From assembly GCF_000012825.1 (NCBI RefSeq), contig NC_009614.1, positions 4,464,001 through 4,528,000 on the forward strand: a stretch of DNA of 64,000 nucleotides, in the 5' to 3' direction. The position numbers were made by a program, and so were the translations under genes. Below are positions 45,301 through 54,274 of the stretch, piece after piece. Origin of the DNA: Phocaeicola vulgatus ATCC 8482 (GTDB lineage: Bacteria; Bacteroidota; Bacteroidia; Bacteroidales; Bacteroidaceae). Within the stretch, counting starts at the first letter, position 1. The number at the start of each line of letters is the position of its first letter. Under the pieces are notes generated by a model. It was not told the DNA's origin. It did no database searches and saw nothing but the letters and a program-made list of their open reading frames with translations.

Positions 45301-46071
45301 ATGACCCAAAGGGTAAATTTTAGCATATTATTCTGCACTATCAGTATACTGACAGCACAAGCACAATGGAACAAACAGGACTCGATTCGTTTACAGGAGC
45401 TATTGAATGGAGATGGAGAACTAAAAATCAACACAGAAGCCGTAAAGTCTATCCATTTCGACTTTCAATCGGACAAAGACAATATAAAAGGTACTCCAAT
45501 CATGTCCGAAGACAAACCGTGGATGAAGTTTCTGAAAGACTTGCCTAAAAACTTCGGCGACACAACCAAATGGGTACGCCCTAACTTTGTGCGTCTTACT
45601 CCCTACACTCCTTACACCACATGGCATGAAGATCCGGTTAATGATCCCATTTTCTTGAAAAGAAAAGACTCTCTGACAATATCATGGAAACTAAATATCA
45701 AACTGATTCCCGGTTTGCGAAACGGCTATGTAATATTACCTGCCGGCATGGATCAAACGGTAACTCCCAGTAATAACCCATTAATAGGAGGACTGGATGC
45801 CGACAAATTCCTGTATGAATCTTTAACCAAACGAGGACGTGCCATCCGACGTAATCGTAATCGTGCCAAAGGTTGGAAAATCTATCAAAGTTACGTACCA
45901 ACCCGACAGGATTCCATCTTGTTTCCTAGAATCAGCAAAGTATCTGAACAAGATTCATTGCCCAAACAAGACACTTTGCTTATCAAAAAGGATTCAGCAA
46001 TTATTAACCAAAACTCATTACTTCTTAAAGACAAAATAAACGGCAAGGACCAAACAGAGAAAAGCCGCTAA
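45301..46071 (+). CDS. Exported DUF4858-like protein
   Basis: Exported protein of about 256 residues: signal peptide MTQRVNFSILFCTISILTAQ, cleavage near AQAQ. It then carries a conserved-looking middle (VRLTPYTPYTTWHEDPVNDP) and a basic segment (KRGRAIRRNRNRAKGWK), with a low-complexity Ser/Lys/Gln tail. I place it tentatively in DUF4858, a Bacteroides family of unknown role. The ATG at 45301 opens the signal peptide directly. Its last 54 bases overlap the end of the convergent DUF486 gene. Confidence 0.65.
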   Translation: MTQRVNFSILFCTISILTAQAQWNKQDSIRLQELLNGDGELKINTEAVKSIHFDFQSDKDNIKGTPIMSEDKPWMKFLKDLPKNFGDTTKWVRPNFVRLTPYTPYTTWHEDPVNDPIFLKRKDSLTISWKLNIKLIPGLRNGYVILPAGMDQTVTPSNNPLIGGLDADKFLYESLTKRGRAIRRNRNRAKGWKIYQSYVPTRQDSILFPRISKVSEQDSLPKQDTLLIKKDSAIINQNSLLLKDKINGKDQTEKSR

Positions 46072-46392
46072 ATGGTTCCACTTCAGTTCTGTTTTAAATG
46101 CCCAAACAGAAAATAATGTAAATACAGCCAATGTGATAACTTCTTGAATCACCTTGAGTTGCATAATATCAAACGGTCCTCCACTATCTTTAAACCCAAG
46201 ACGATTGGCAGGAACCTGAAGACAATATTCAAAAAAAGCAATTGCCCAACTAAATGCAATCACACCAATCAACGGAAGGGCTGCAAACCAACTGAACTCT
46301 TGTCGCATTTTTAAATGACCATACCAAGCAAACGTCATAAAGACATTTGAAAAAATCAGCAAAATTACTGAATAAATACCATGAGACAACAT
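46018..46392 (-). CDS. DUF486 (DMT) family membrane protein
   Basis: Small membrane protein of 124 residues with four helices, matching DUF486 (PF04342) of the drug/metabolite transporter group: ILLIFSNVFMTFAWYGHLK and SWAIAFFEYCLQVPANRLGF are characteristic. The substrate is unknown. Expressed from a TATCTTTG element at about 46484-46491 with an 85-nt leader. The 3' ends of this gene and the 45301 gene overlap by 54 bases on opposite strands. Confidence 0.9.
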   Translation of the reverse strand: MLSHGIYSVILLIFSNVFMTFAWYGHLKMRQEFSWFAALPLIGVIAFSWAIAFFEYCLQVPANRLGFKDSGGPFDIMQLKVIQEVITLAVFTLFSVWAFKTELKWNHLAAFLCLVLAVYFVFKK

Positions 46393-46483
46393 ATATTCTA
46401 ATCTATTTTTTATCTGGAAACAATCTGCCTATAATATCCATTATGCTTTTAACAACTGCATATCAACAAGCATTTTGGGAGTG

Positions 46484-46491
46484 CAAAGATA
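46484..46491 (-). promoter_or_regulatory. -7 promoter element of the DUF486 gene (TATCTTTG)
   Basis: Minus-strand TATCTTTGCAC matches TAnnTTTG; start near 46477. Confidence 0.45.
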
Positions 46492-46660
46492 ATGGAAATA
46501 ATCGAATTAAGAATAATACAATGAGTTATTGCCGCAACAAGCATGTTTTATTTCCGTTGAACAAAAAAGCAACCAATTCCACTCTTTCAATCTGCTATTT
46601 GTTAAGAAAAAAGTTCATTTGCTAAACCATGTTATAACAAGCTTTTTTTCTTTCTAAGAA

Positions 46661-46691
46661 TTTGGACCCATCTCAGAAATTCGTATATTTG
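46661..46691 (+). promoter_or_regulatory. Promoter of sRNA copy 2 (TTTG-N19-TATATTTG)
   Basis: TTTG 46661-46664, 19 bases, TATATTTG 46684-46691: a perfect match to the Bacteroidetes consensus, with no protein start nearby. Confidence 0.75.
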
Positions 46692-46696
46692 CACTG

Positions 46697-46762
46697 TGTT
46701 TTTCATAGTATTAGATTTAAGGTTAACAAAAGATTGGCTGTCTGGGAAGATAGCCTTTTTTA
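46697..46762 (+). ncRNA. Small RNA, copy 2 of a paralogous pair
   Basis: About 66 nt from the promoter at 46661 to a terminator. It shares GTGTTTTTCATnGTATTAG and TTTAAGGTTAA with copy 1 near 23.1 kb. The terminator stem is GGCTGTCT/AGATAGCC (46736-46743/46748-46755) with a GGGA loop and a T-run. In copy 1 the stem is GGGTGTCT/AGATACCC, so a C-G pair replaces a G-C pair: covariation that supports a real RNA structure. Targets are unknown; the next plus-strand gene is 890 bases away. Confidence 0.65.
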
Positions 46763-46917
46763 TTTTATCCTTGTTAGCCCCCCCAAAAAAAGTGTCACTG
46801 CTAAAAATGAAAAAGGCAAAAACCAAAGTAAGATTGCTTGCAAAAATATAGGGAATGCCAAAGTATGTTTTTCCCGCATCAGAAAACATGTTTGTACACG
46901 TATATTCCCATATAGTT

Positions 46918-46951
46918 ATACATACGTACAGACTTGTGCGGACGTATGTAT
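46918..46951. repeat. 10-bp inverted repeat
   Basis: ATACATACGT (46918-46927) and ACGTATGTAT (46942-46951) flank 14 bases. AT-rich; possibly part of the same transcript that ends at 47025. Confidence 0.4.
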
Positions 46952-46990
46952 GTATAATTATATATCCAAAATAAAATTCCATATCAAAGA

Positions 46991-47025
46991 CAAGGGCGTT
47001 TTTTAAAAACGTCTTGATCTTTTTT
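46991..47025 (+). terminator. Second terminator downstream of sRNA copy 2
   Basis: CAAG..GCGTTTTT (46991-47003) pairs with AAAAACGT..CTTG (47006-47016), then CTTTTTT. It could end read-through transcripts from the sRNA promoter. Confidence 0.6.
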
Positions 47026-47651
47026 ACCGTTACCGGAACTTTGTAAACCGTCATTCTATAGAAATCCCCCCCTTATGCACACTTCTTGCGAGAAAAAAGC
47101 CTGAAAACACCCTACTCCCTATCAAGCCTGAAATAGCCCACAATATATGTATATAACTGAGGACAAGCATGTTACACGAAAACATATTTTAGAACACTAT
47201 GAGAGCATGAGAGCATAAGTGAGAACAAATATTTTTACTATATGCATATAAGTTGTTTATAATTAGTCTGTTATACAGACAGTGAGGACATGAGGGCATA
47301 AACATCTGAACTTCCTCAAGAGAAAAACTGATACGTCAAGAACATTTCTGAAAGCTATCAGAGAACAAAACAATCCTTCAAGAACCAAAGTCCTTCCCCA
47401 CGATTTTGCAGATGAACCTCAAACAGACCGAAAAAACCGCTTTTTAAAAACTTGTTTTTCAATTGAAAGGACAGAGAAGCACTCTTTACAAGGCAAAGTC
47501 ATTTAAAAAAAGAAATAAAACATTGCCCGCAAATAAAGTCTTGCTAGCTTGTTCAAGAACTTTCTATTTATCACAAACTTCAAACTTTATTAAATCATTA
47601 AACCATTTCTACCCGTATTTGTCATCTAGGAAACAATAAATAGATTAGATT
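47026..47651. other. Gene-free AT-rich region
   Basis: About 625 bases with no supported ORF on either strand. Short repeats of the type GAGAGCATGAGAGCATAAG (near 47200) and GAGGACATGAGGGCATAA (near 47283) are the only structure I see. Confidence 0.5.
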
Positions 47652-47873
47652 ATGGAAAAAATTATTGAGAGAAATGTCCCTATTGCAGAAGAGAATGTAA
47701 CATTATCAGGACAACCGGCAACAAATATGTTCGAAGACTGGAGTGAGAACATAACTGAAACAGATCTTTTGCATGAAGAAAAAGATAAAGGACTCTCCCC
47801 TAAAAAGAATCCCAAAAAACTAATGAAAGAAATGAATCAGATAGTACAGGATGACATTAAAAACATTCATTAA
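47652..47873 (+). CDS. Hypothetical small protein, 73 residues
   Basis: Acidic start (MEKIIERNVPIAEENVTLSG), Lys-rich end (KKNPKKLMKEMNQIVQDDIK). No membrane segment or signal peptide. I do not recognise a family. It stands alone, preceded by gene-free DNA and followed by a hairpin at 47973; that and the even composition make it a plausible real gene. Confidence 0.5.
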   Translation: MEKIIERNVPIAEENVTLSGQPATNMFEDWSENITETDLLHEEKDKGLSPKKNPKKLMKEMNQIVQDDIKNIH

Positions 47874-47972
47874 TAACTATTCATCCAATCCCCTTTACTA
47901 TTTTACATTTGTCCTAGGCTAGTGTACAAAAATCACTTGGCGAAAAGAGTATAAGGACAACTGAATACAAAT

Positions 47973-48014
47973 AAATTGGAAACAGCTGCCATAAAAAACA
48001 GTTGTTTCCAATTT
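47973..48014. terminator. Bidirectional terminator-like hairpin
   Basis: AAATTGGAAACA (47973-47984) pairs with TGTTTCCAATTT (48003-48014); CTG/CAG extends the stem inside. It lies between two convergent small genes and can serve both. Confidence 0.75.
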
Positions 48015-48045
48015 CAATTATGAACAAAATCTCTATGACGGCAAA

Positions 48046-48222
48046 TTAATTAAGATAACAACACAAGTCTTGATGCCATCCTGTTGGAGCATTATTCACC
48101 TCAACAGGGGTAAAATGATTTATCGCAATCACATTCTTCACTCCACGTACTATATCTTTTGCAAACAACGCTGCAAGTCCTAATCCCATTACCCATACTA
48201 ACACAACAAAAAACTTTCTCAT
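48046..48222 (-). CDS. Small secreted or membrane-anchored peptide, 58 residues
   Basis: An ATG at 48222 opens MRKFFVVLVWVMGLGLAALF, a clear signal or anchor segment, followed by AKDIVRGVKNVIAINHFTPV and a tail with APTGWHQDLCCYLN. It ends 32 bases before the 47973-48014 hairpin. It is below usual gene-calling length. No family recognised; the Cys-Cys tail is unusual. Function unknown. Confidence 0.55.
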   Translation of the reverse strand: MRKFFVVLVWVMGLGLAALFAKDIVRGVKNVIAINHFTPVEVNNAPTGWHQDLCCYLN

Positions 48223-48566
48223 ATCCTAATATATTTAAATGGTTATTCTTATGACAAAGAGAAAACAAAGCCTATGCCAAAACAAGACATGCTTTGATTA
48301 TCAATTAAATACATTAAGAATAAGCTATTTTCAAAGAAAAAGATCCACATTTTCATTGTAGAATATTTCTACACTTTCCCCAACAAACCAGACATGTACA
48401 TCACCTTGTATCCGGCACAACAAACAACAGGAAGGATAACTTTATAACATTCTTCCTCATCTAAATACATTAATAATATTGATAGTTGGTTAAGCTGCAC
48501 ACAAGTACAAACAACTAACTATAAGCAGTTTCGTTATATCCCCTAATAACAAAACAACCATATCCA
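48223..48566. other. Gene-free region between the small peptide gene and ttcA
   Basis: About 340 bases, AT-rich. I see no supported ORF, strong hairpin or full promoter; TCTCTTTG on the minus strand about 40 bases before the small peptide start is a weak -7 candidate. Confidence 0.4.
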
Positions 48567-49322
48567 CTATAAATCGTGTTCATTCATCCCAGGCAACAAT
48601 TCTTCCTGAATATTTGTCATGCATTTCCACAAACTATACCGTGCTTCAGGATTCATTTTTTCTAGAGAATATAAAACCTCTTTCATATTTGAACGATTCG
48701 ACAAACTTTCATAAGGACAATCTTTGATCTGTTTACGAAAACCGCGGATACGTGCCATTTCAATTAAATCCGCTTCATGTACCAAGCACATCGGACGAAT
48801 AATTGTCATCTCAAATTTACGCATCACTAATTTAGGAGGCATTGTACTGAAGGCTCCCTGAAAAGTAATATTCATCAACAAAGTTTCCAAGATATCATCC
48901 ATATGATGTCCTAAAGCAATCTTATTGCACCCCTGCTCCTTTGCCACCGTGAACAAAGCTTTTCTCCGATTCCAAGAACAAAGGAAACAAGGAGACTTCC
49001 GAGTGTCGGTACTCGGATCAAAAAAAGTTTCATAATGCACAAACGGCACCCCTAAATCCTCTGAGTAGCCTTTCAGATATTCCAAATCAGATTGATAAGG
49101 AATATTTGTCATGCCTACATGCACAGCTATCACTGTAAATTTCGGTTTCAAAATACGTGAACGCCTTGCCAATAGCTCCAACAGAGCCAAAGAATCCTTC
49201 CCACCAGAAAGACCTATCAAAATTTTATCACCATCCTCAATCAAGCGATACTTTACCACCCCCTTGTTAAAGCGTTGCTCCAACCTTCGCATTATTTTCT
49301 CGTCTTCCGTAAATTGTGCCAT
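48567..49322 (-). CDS. ttcA: tRNA 2-thiocytidine biosynthesis protein TtcA
   Basis: Adds sulfur to C32 of tRNA using ATP and a 4Fe-4S cluster. The 251-residue protein has the PP-loop LSGGKDSLALLELL (about 38-52), the paired cysteines of PCFLCSWNRR (near 113-116) and a further conserved Cys in QIKDCPYES. Length is normal. The -7 element TACTTTTG lies on the minus strand at 49346-49353. It is monocistronic. Confidence 0.92.
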   Translation of the reverse strand: MAQFTEDEKIMRRLEQRFNKGVVKYRLIEDGDKILIGLSGGKDSLALLELLARRSRILKPKFTVIAVHVGMTNIPYQSDLEYLKGYSEDLGVPFVHYETFFDPSTDTRKSPCFLCSWNRRKALFTVAKEQGCNKIALGHHMDDILETLLMNITFQGAFSTMPPKLVMRKFEMTIIRPMCLVHEADLIEMARIRGFRKQIKDCPYESLSNRSNMKEVLYSLEKMNPEARYSLWKCMTNIQEELLPGMNEHDL

Positions 49323-49465
49323 ACATCTTCTTTAAAAATAGGGCACAAAAGTACATGAAAAGAATGATTTATGGAAGATTTAACAAAATAGAATTATGTG
49401 AAGCATGAGAATTCCAATTAATATTTGTATTTTTGAATCTAAATAATACGGATTATAAACTAACT

Positions 49466-50875
49466 ATGTACAAAAAATATATCATTGGTTTATTTACTTT
49501 ATGCTGCGCAGGCAATGCTGCGGCACAAAGCTTGGCGCAAGCCAAACAACTTTTCCTGAACGGAGAATTTGAACAAGCCAAACCTGCTTTCCAAAAGCTG
49601 GTAAAACAAGCCCCTTCTAACGCCAATTATAATTATTGGTATGGCGCATGTTGTTATGAAACAGGAGAAAAAAAAGAAGCACAGCCCTACCTTGAAAAAA
49701 GCGCCGCCCGCAAAGTCATTGACGCATACCGCTACTTAGGAAAACTATATTATGACATCTATCGGTTTGACGATGCCGTAGATAACTACGAACAACACAT
49801 AGAATGGTTGGAAAAGAAAAAACGCCCTACCGAAATGGCTGAAGCAGAGCTGGAACAAATAAAGCAAGCAGCCCGTATGATAAAAGGAGTGGAAAACATT
49901 ACTGTAATAGACAGCTTTGTAGTCGATAAAAATGATTTTCTAAAAGCATATAAAATCAGTAGAGAGTCGGGGGCACTCTATCACGATCCTGCGATATCCG
50001 GGACTGTCTATCAGACCGAAATGGGCAATAAAGTACTCTACGGAAACCAAAGCACAGACGGCAAGATGCAACTGTACTCCCGTATCCGTCTGTTGGACGG
50101 CTGGAGCGAGCCCGAACCCCTCACGTCCCTTAATGAACAGGGAAATGTAAACTATCCCTTCTTAATGTCAGATGGCATTACCTTGTATTATGCATCGGAT
50201 GGAGAAGGCTCTTTGGGAGGATACGATATTTTTGTAACTCGCTATGATTCGGAAAATAGCAATTATCTTCGTCCCGATAATATAGGAATGCCATTTAACT
50301 CTCCCGCCAATGACTATATGTATGCCATTGATGAATTCAACAATATCGGCTGGTTTGCTTCAGACCGCTATCAGCCTGATAACAAAGTCTGTATCTATGT
50401 GTTTGTACCGAACTCTTCAAAAGAAGTATACAATTATGAAAGTACAGACGAACAGATCATCATAAATGCAGCCAGCCTGCGCTCTATCCATACCACTTGG
50501 AAAGATGAAGAGAAAGTACGAACCGGCAAGCAACGCCTGGCAGCCATAATGTATGCCAAAGAATCCGGAGAACAACAAAAAGACTTCACCTTGATAATAG
50601 ATGATTCTGCCGTTTACCACACATTGAACGACTTCCGCTCTGCCGAAGCACGCAAACTTTACCAGCAAAGAATACAAAAGCAGAAGGATTATGACAACCT
50701 GAAGAAAAATTTGGATGACAAGCGCGAACAATATGCCCAAGGGAACAGTGCACGAAAGAAGAATCTGACACCCGCCATTTTGGAATTGGAAAAACGTACT
50801 GAACAACTTCTGAAAGAAATGGCCCAACTGGATATCAGTGTCCGCAACGAAGAAATAAAGAAGTTGAAACACTAA
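49466..50875 (+). CDS. TPR and PD40 repeat protein, exported
   Basis: Exported protein of about 469 residues with signal peptide ending near NAAAQ. Residues 25-150 are tetratricopeptide-like (ANYNYWYGACCYETGEKKEAQPYLEK type helices), followed by WD40-like PD40 beta-propeller blades (PFLMSDGITLYYASDGEGSL, GGYDIFVTRYD) and a C-terminal coiled coil (about 395-465). Similar proteins lack the OmpA peptidoglycan domain here. The ATG at 49466 opens the signal peptide; an upstream TTG is unlikely. Two more genes follow closely. Confidence 0.85.
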   Translation: MYKKYIIGLFTLCCAGNAAAQSLAQAKQLFLNGEFEQAKPAFQKLVKQAPSNANYNYWYGACCYETGEKKEAQPYLEKSAARKVIDAYRYLGKLYYDIYRFDDAVDNYEQHIEWLEKKKRPTEMAEAELEQIKQAARMIKGVENITVIDSFVVDKNDFLKAYKISRESGALYHDPAISGTVYQTEMGNKVLYGNQSTDGKMQLYSRIRLLDGWSEPEPLTSLNEQGNVNYPFLMSDGITLYYASDGEGSLGGYDIFVTRYDSENSNYLRPDNIGMPFNSPANDYMYAIDEFNNIGWFASDRYQPDNKVCIYVFVPNSSKEVYNYESTDEQIIINAASLRSIHTTWKDEEKVRTGKQRLAAIMYAKESGEQQKDFTLIIDDSAVYHTLNDFRSAEARKLYQQRIQKQKDYDNLKKNLDDKREQYAQGNSARKKNLTPAILELEKRTEQLLKEMAQLDISVRNEEIKKLKH

Positions 50876-50888
50876 TACAAAGATATTT

Positions 50889-51359
50889 ATGGAAGTATTT
50901 ATTATCGTATCGCTCATCTTGGCAGGACTACTTCTCTTTATTGTAGAGGTTTTCCTTATTCCCGGCATCAGTATAGCCGGAATAGCATCAGCCATCTGCC
51001 TGCTATATGCCAACTATTACGCTTTCGACACATTAGGACCGATAGCAGGATTCATTACTTTGATAGCATCCGTCCTAAGTTGCATAGCCATTATCGTTTG
51101 GTTTATGCACTCAAAAACCATGGACAAGCTTTCTTTGAAGAAAACACTGGATTATAAAATCGATCCCCTAAAAGGAACCCATATCCGCATCGGAGACAAA
51201 GGCATAGCAATAACCCGCCTTGCACTGATAGGCAATGCAAACTTTAACGGACACATCATCGAAGTGCGCTCTGCCGATGGTTTGATTGATGAGAATACTC
51301 CCATTTATGTAGAAAGAATGGTTGAAGGAACGGTGATTGTACGCAAATTCAACCAATGA
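50889..51359 (+). CDS. NfeD family membrane protein
   Basis: Short NfeD protein of 156 residues: three hydrophobic helices (about 3-25, 30-48, 52-75) and a C-terminal OB-fold (KGTHIRIGDKGIAITRLALI, ending EGTVIVRKF). The serine protease domain of long NfeD is absent. NfeD proteins pair with flotillins, and floA is the next gene but one frame away (145 bases), as in Bacillus. Confidence 0.9.
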   Translation: MEVFIIVSLILAGLLLFIVEVFLIPGISIAGIASAICLLYANYYAFDTLGPIAGFITLIASVLSCIAIIVWFMHSKTMDKLSLKKTLDYKIDPLKGTHIRIGDKGIAITRLALIGNANFNGHIIEVRSADGLIDENTPIYVERMVEGTVIVRKFNQ

Positions 51360-51504
51360 TAGAGAAATGACTTACAAATACGAATTTATCAGGTTTCTTG
51401 ATTGACATTCTCATTCAAGCATATTTTAGACAATAGTGAAAACAGCAAAAACTTGATATTGAGCTGTTCAAATATAAATATTTACTTTTAAACAACTGAT
51501 TATT

Positions 51505-52503
51505 ATGATCGAACCCAACTATCTTCCTTTCATCCTTATAGGAGGTGGAATTATTTTCGTGGTACTATTCTTTCATTATGTCCCATTTTTCCTCTGGCTG
51601 TCTGCCAAAGTTTCGGGGGTACGCATCTCATTGGTGCAATTATTCTTAATGCGCATCCGTAATGTCCCTCCTTATGTCATTGTCCCGGCAATGATTGAAG
51701 CACACAAAGCCGGCTTAAGCAACATAACCCGAGATGAATTGGAAGCTCATTATATGGCAGGCGGGCATGTGGAAAAAGTAGTGCACGCACTAGTATCCGC
51801 GTCCAAAGCCAATATCGAACTGTCTTTCCAAATGGCAACTGGTATTGACCTAGCCGGTCGTGACGTATTCGAAGCCGTGCAAATGTCAGTGAACCCTAAG
51901 GTTATTGACACCCCTCCCGTTACCGCTGTAGCCAAAGACGGCATACAGCTTATAGCTAAAGCTCGTGTCACCGTACGCGCCAATATCCGCCAATTAGTAG
52001 GAGGTGCTGGAGAAGACACGATTCTAGCACGTGTTGGTGAAGGTATCGTGTCCTCTATCGGATCGTCCGAAAATCACAAATCCGTATTGGAAAATCCTGA
52101 TTCTATCTCTAAATTAGTACTCCGCAAGGGCTTAGATGCCGGTACGGCTTTCGAAATCCTGTCTATTGATATAGCTGATATTGATATAGGCAGAAATATT
52201 GGAGCTGCTTTACAAATAGACCAGGCCAATGCCGACAAGAATATTGCACAAGCCAAAGCAGAAGAACGCCGTGCAATGGCCGTCGCCTTGGAACAGGAAA
52301 TGAAAGCCAAAGCAGAAGAGGCACGCGCGAATGTAATTCAGGCAGAGGCCGAAGTGCCCAAGGCCATGGCGGAAGCATTCCGTAGTGGCAACCTAGGTAT
52401 TATGGACTATTACCGCATGAAGAATATACAAGCAGATACCTCCATGCGTGAAAATATTGCAAAACCCGAAACAACTTTCGGTAATGAGCCATTAAGTAAA
52501 TAA
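51505..52503 (+). CDS. floA: Flotillin-like protein FloA
   Basis: Membrane-microdomain scaffold of 332 residues. One N-terminal membrane hairpin (10-30), the SPFH-related core ([20 protein letters not shown]) and the Ala/Glu-rich coiled coil ([20 protein letters not shown]) at about 245-300 are typical of UPF0365/FloA. It lies after the short NfeD gene, its known partner type. Confidence 0.93.
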   Translation: MIEPNYLPFILIGGGIIFVVLFFHYVPFFLWLSAKVSGVRISLVQLFLMRIRNVPPYVIVPAMIEAHKAGLSNITRDELEAHYMAGGHVEKVVHALVSASKANIELSFQMATGIDLAGRDVFEAVQMSVNPKVIDTPPVTAVAKDGIQLIAKARVTVRANIRQLVGGAGEDTILARVGEGIVSSIGSSENHKSVLENPDSISKLVLRKGLDAGTAFEILSIDIADIDIGRNIGAALQIDQANADKNIAQAKAEERRAMAVALEQEMKAKAEEARANVIQAEAEVPKAMAEAFRSGNLGIMDYYRMKNIQADTSMRENIAKPETTFGNEPLSK

Positions 52504-52696
52504 AACTAGTATTCAACGATTAATATATTTTTCTTGGATGCGAATGGAACTGTTTTTCTCTTGATAATGCTAATATCAATGAAAGTTTATAAATCCGTAA
52601 CATCTACATCTAGGAAATAATCTGTTTGCATACTCATTAAAAAGACAAGAAATATAACATTAATTATACTGGCCATTAACCACAAAAATAAAGATT

Positions 52697-53575
52697 ATGA
52701 AAAAATATTATGCAGAATCTGAGTTGATTATCAATCCCGACGGCTCTATCTTCCACCTTCATATCAAACCTGAACAGTTGGCAAATAAAATAATTCTAGT
52801 AGGTGACCCCGGGCGTGTAGCATTAGTAGCTTCTCATTTCGATACTAAAGAATGTGAAATAGAAAGCCGTGAGTTCAAGACCATTACCGGTACTTATAAA
52901 GGAAAACGTCTCACCGTAGTTTCCACCGGTATAGGTTGTGACAATATAGACATTGTGATGAATGAATTAGATGCTTTGGCCAATATTGATTTCAATACCC
53001 GTTATGAAAAAGACCACTTGCGCCAATTGGAATTAGTACGTATCGGTACATGTGGCGGATTACAGCCTTATACTCCTGTTGGTACCTATGTTTGTTCTGA
53101 AAAGTCTATCGGTTTTGACGGACTGCTTAATTTCTACGCCGGACGCAATGAGGTTTGCGATCTGAAATTAGAACAAGCTTTTATAGATTACATGGGGTGG
53201 GAAGGTAATGTATGCATCGCCCACCCATACGTTATTGATGCCGACCGGGAATTAATAGACCGCATTGCGCAAAATGATATGGTCCGTGGCGTAACTATCG
53301 CCGCAGGAGGTTTTTTTGGTCCGCAAGGACGAGAACTCCGTATCCCATTGGCCGATCCTAAACAGAATGAAAAGATTGAGAAATTTGAATACAATGACTA
53401 TCGCATCACTAACTTTGAAATGGAAAGTTCCGCCCTTGCCGGATTAGCACGCCTGATGGGACACAAAGCCATGACTGTATGTATGGTGATTGCCAACCGA
53501 CTAATAAAGGAAGCCAATACCGGCTATAAAAACTCTATTGATGGTTTGATAGAAAAAGTCTTGGAAAGAATATAA
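52697..53575 (+). CDS. Nucleoside phosphorylase (uridine phosphorylase-like)
   Basis: Phosphorolytic cleavage of nucleosides in salvage. The 292-residue protein shows the PNP/UDP fold: KIILVGDPGRVALVASHF with the phosphate-binding Gly-Asp, VVSTGIGCDNIDIVMNEL, RIGTCGGLQPYTPVGTYV and the late ITNFEMESSALAGLARLMG with the ribose-binding Met-Glu. The base specificity is uncertain. It could work with the nucleoside importer at 14912. Monocistronic. Confidence 0.9.
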   Translation: MKKYYAESELIINPDGSIFHLHIKPEQLANKIILVGDPGRVALVASHFDTKECEIESREFKTITGTYKGKRLTVVSTGIGCDNIDIVMNELDALANIDFNTRYEKDHLRQLELVRIGTCGGLQPYTPVGTYVCSEKSIGFDGLLNFYAGRNEVCDLKLEQAFIDYMGWEGNVCIAHPYVIDADRELIDRIAQNDMVRGVTIAAGGFFGPQGRELRIPLADPKQNEKIEKFEYNDYRITNFEMESSALAGLARLMGHKAMTVCMVIANRLIKEANTGYKNSIDGLIEKVLERI

Positions 53576-53709
53576 TTCCCAATTTAGGTGTCTATATAAT
53601 ATGGATAAGATTCACCGGATCATCTATCAATACTTATTCTTATTATCATCCAGAAGAAGATTGGCATAAACAGATTTTTTACAGAATAAGCCAACTCTTT
53701 TTACCTAAC

Positions 53710-53766
53710 AGGGGACATCGCTTCATAGAAGACCATTTTTTGTAAAAAAACAACAAGATGTCCCCT
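53710..53766 (+). repeat. Inverted repeat in front of the GAF gene
   Basis: AGGGGACATC (53710-53719) pairs with GATGTCCCCT (53757-53766). The right arm covers an ATG at 53758; the more likely start at 53785 is 19 bases further on. It could be a terminator-like or translation-modulating hairpin. Confidence 0.5.
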
Positions 53767-53784
53767 CATAAAACAAATAAAAAT

Positions 53785-54270
53785 ATGGAAACCAGTTTCA
53801 AACAAACAACTAGTAATAAAGTAGAACGTTACCGTCTTTTCCTCCCTCAGTTTGAACTTTTAATATCAGATGAAAAAGAAGAAATAAGTGTTTTGGCCAA
53901 TACTGCTGCTGCTCTTCGGGAAGCCTTCGGCTTTTTTTGGGTAGGTTTCTATCTGGTTAAAGACGACCAACTTATTTTAGGACCTTTTCAGGGAAGCACC
54001 GCCTGTTATCGCATCCATAAAGGAAAGGGAGTATGTGGGACCTCATGGGCAGAAGCCCGAACCTTGATAGTGCCCAATGTAGAACAATTCCCCGGACATA
54101 TAGCCTGCAGTTCTCTTTCCCGCTCTGAAATTGTTGTTCCTATTCTTGCTAATGGACAAGTAAAGGGAGTATTGGATATTGACAGTAATCTATTAAACTT
54201 TTTTGATGAAACAGACCGCCGTTATTTAGAAGAAGTAACAGCCATTGTAGCTAAAACATTATATTATTAA
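53785..54270 (+). CDS. Free methionine-(R)-sulfoxide reductase, GAF domain (fRMsr)
   Basis: Reduces free methionine R-sulfoxide. GAF-domain protein of 161 residues with the three conserved Cys near 74, 84 and 108 (TACYRIHKGKGVCGTS; HIACSSLSRS), and FWVGFYLV and VKGVLDIDS, all diagnostic. I chose the ATG at 53785; an ATG at 53758 would add nine residues and sits in an inverted repeat. mnmE follows after 4 bases, so the two are co-transcribed. Confidence 0.92.
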   Translation: METSFKQTTSNKVERYRLFLPQFELLISDEKEEISVLANTAAALREAFGFFWVGFYLVKDDQLILGPFQGSTACYRIHKGKGVCGTSWAEARTLIVPNVEQFPGHIACSSLSRSEIVVPILANGQVKGVLDIDSNLLNFFDETDRRYLEEVTAIVAKTLYY

Positions 54271-54274
54271 CCAA

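Noticed and set aside
46632..47054. Overlapping ORFs of 114 and 140 codons on both strands
   Set aside because: Both cross the sRNA promoter, its terminator and a second terminator; composition is not protein-like.
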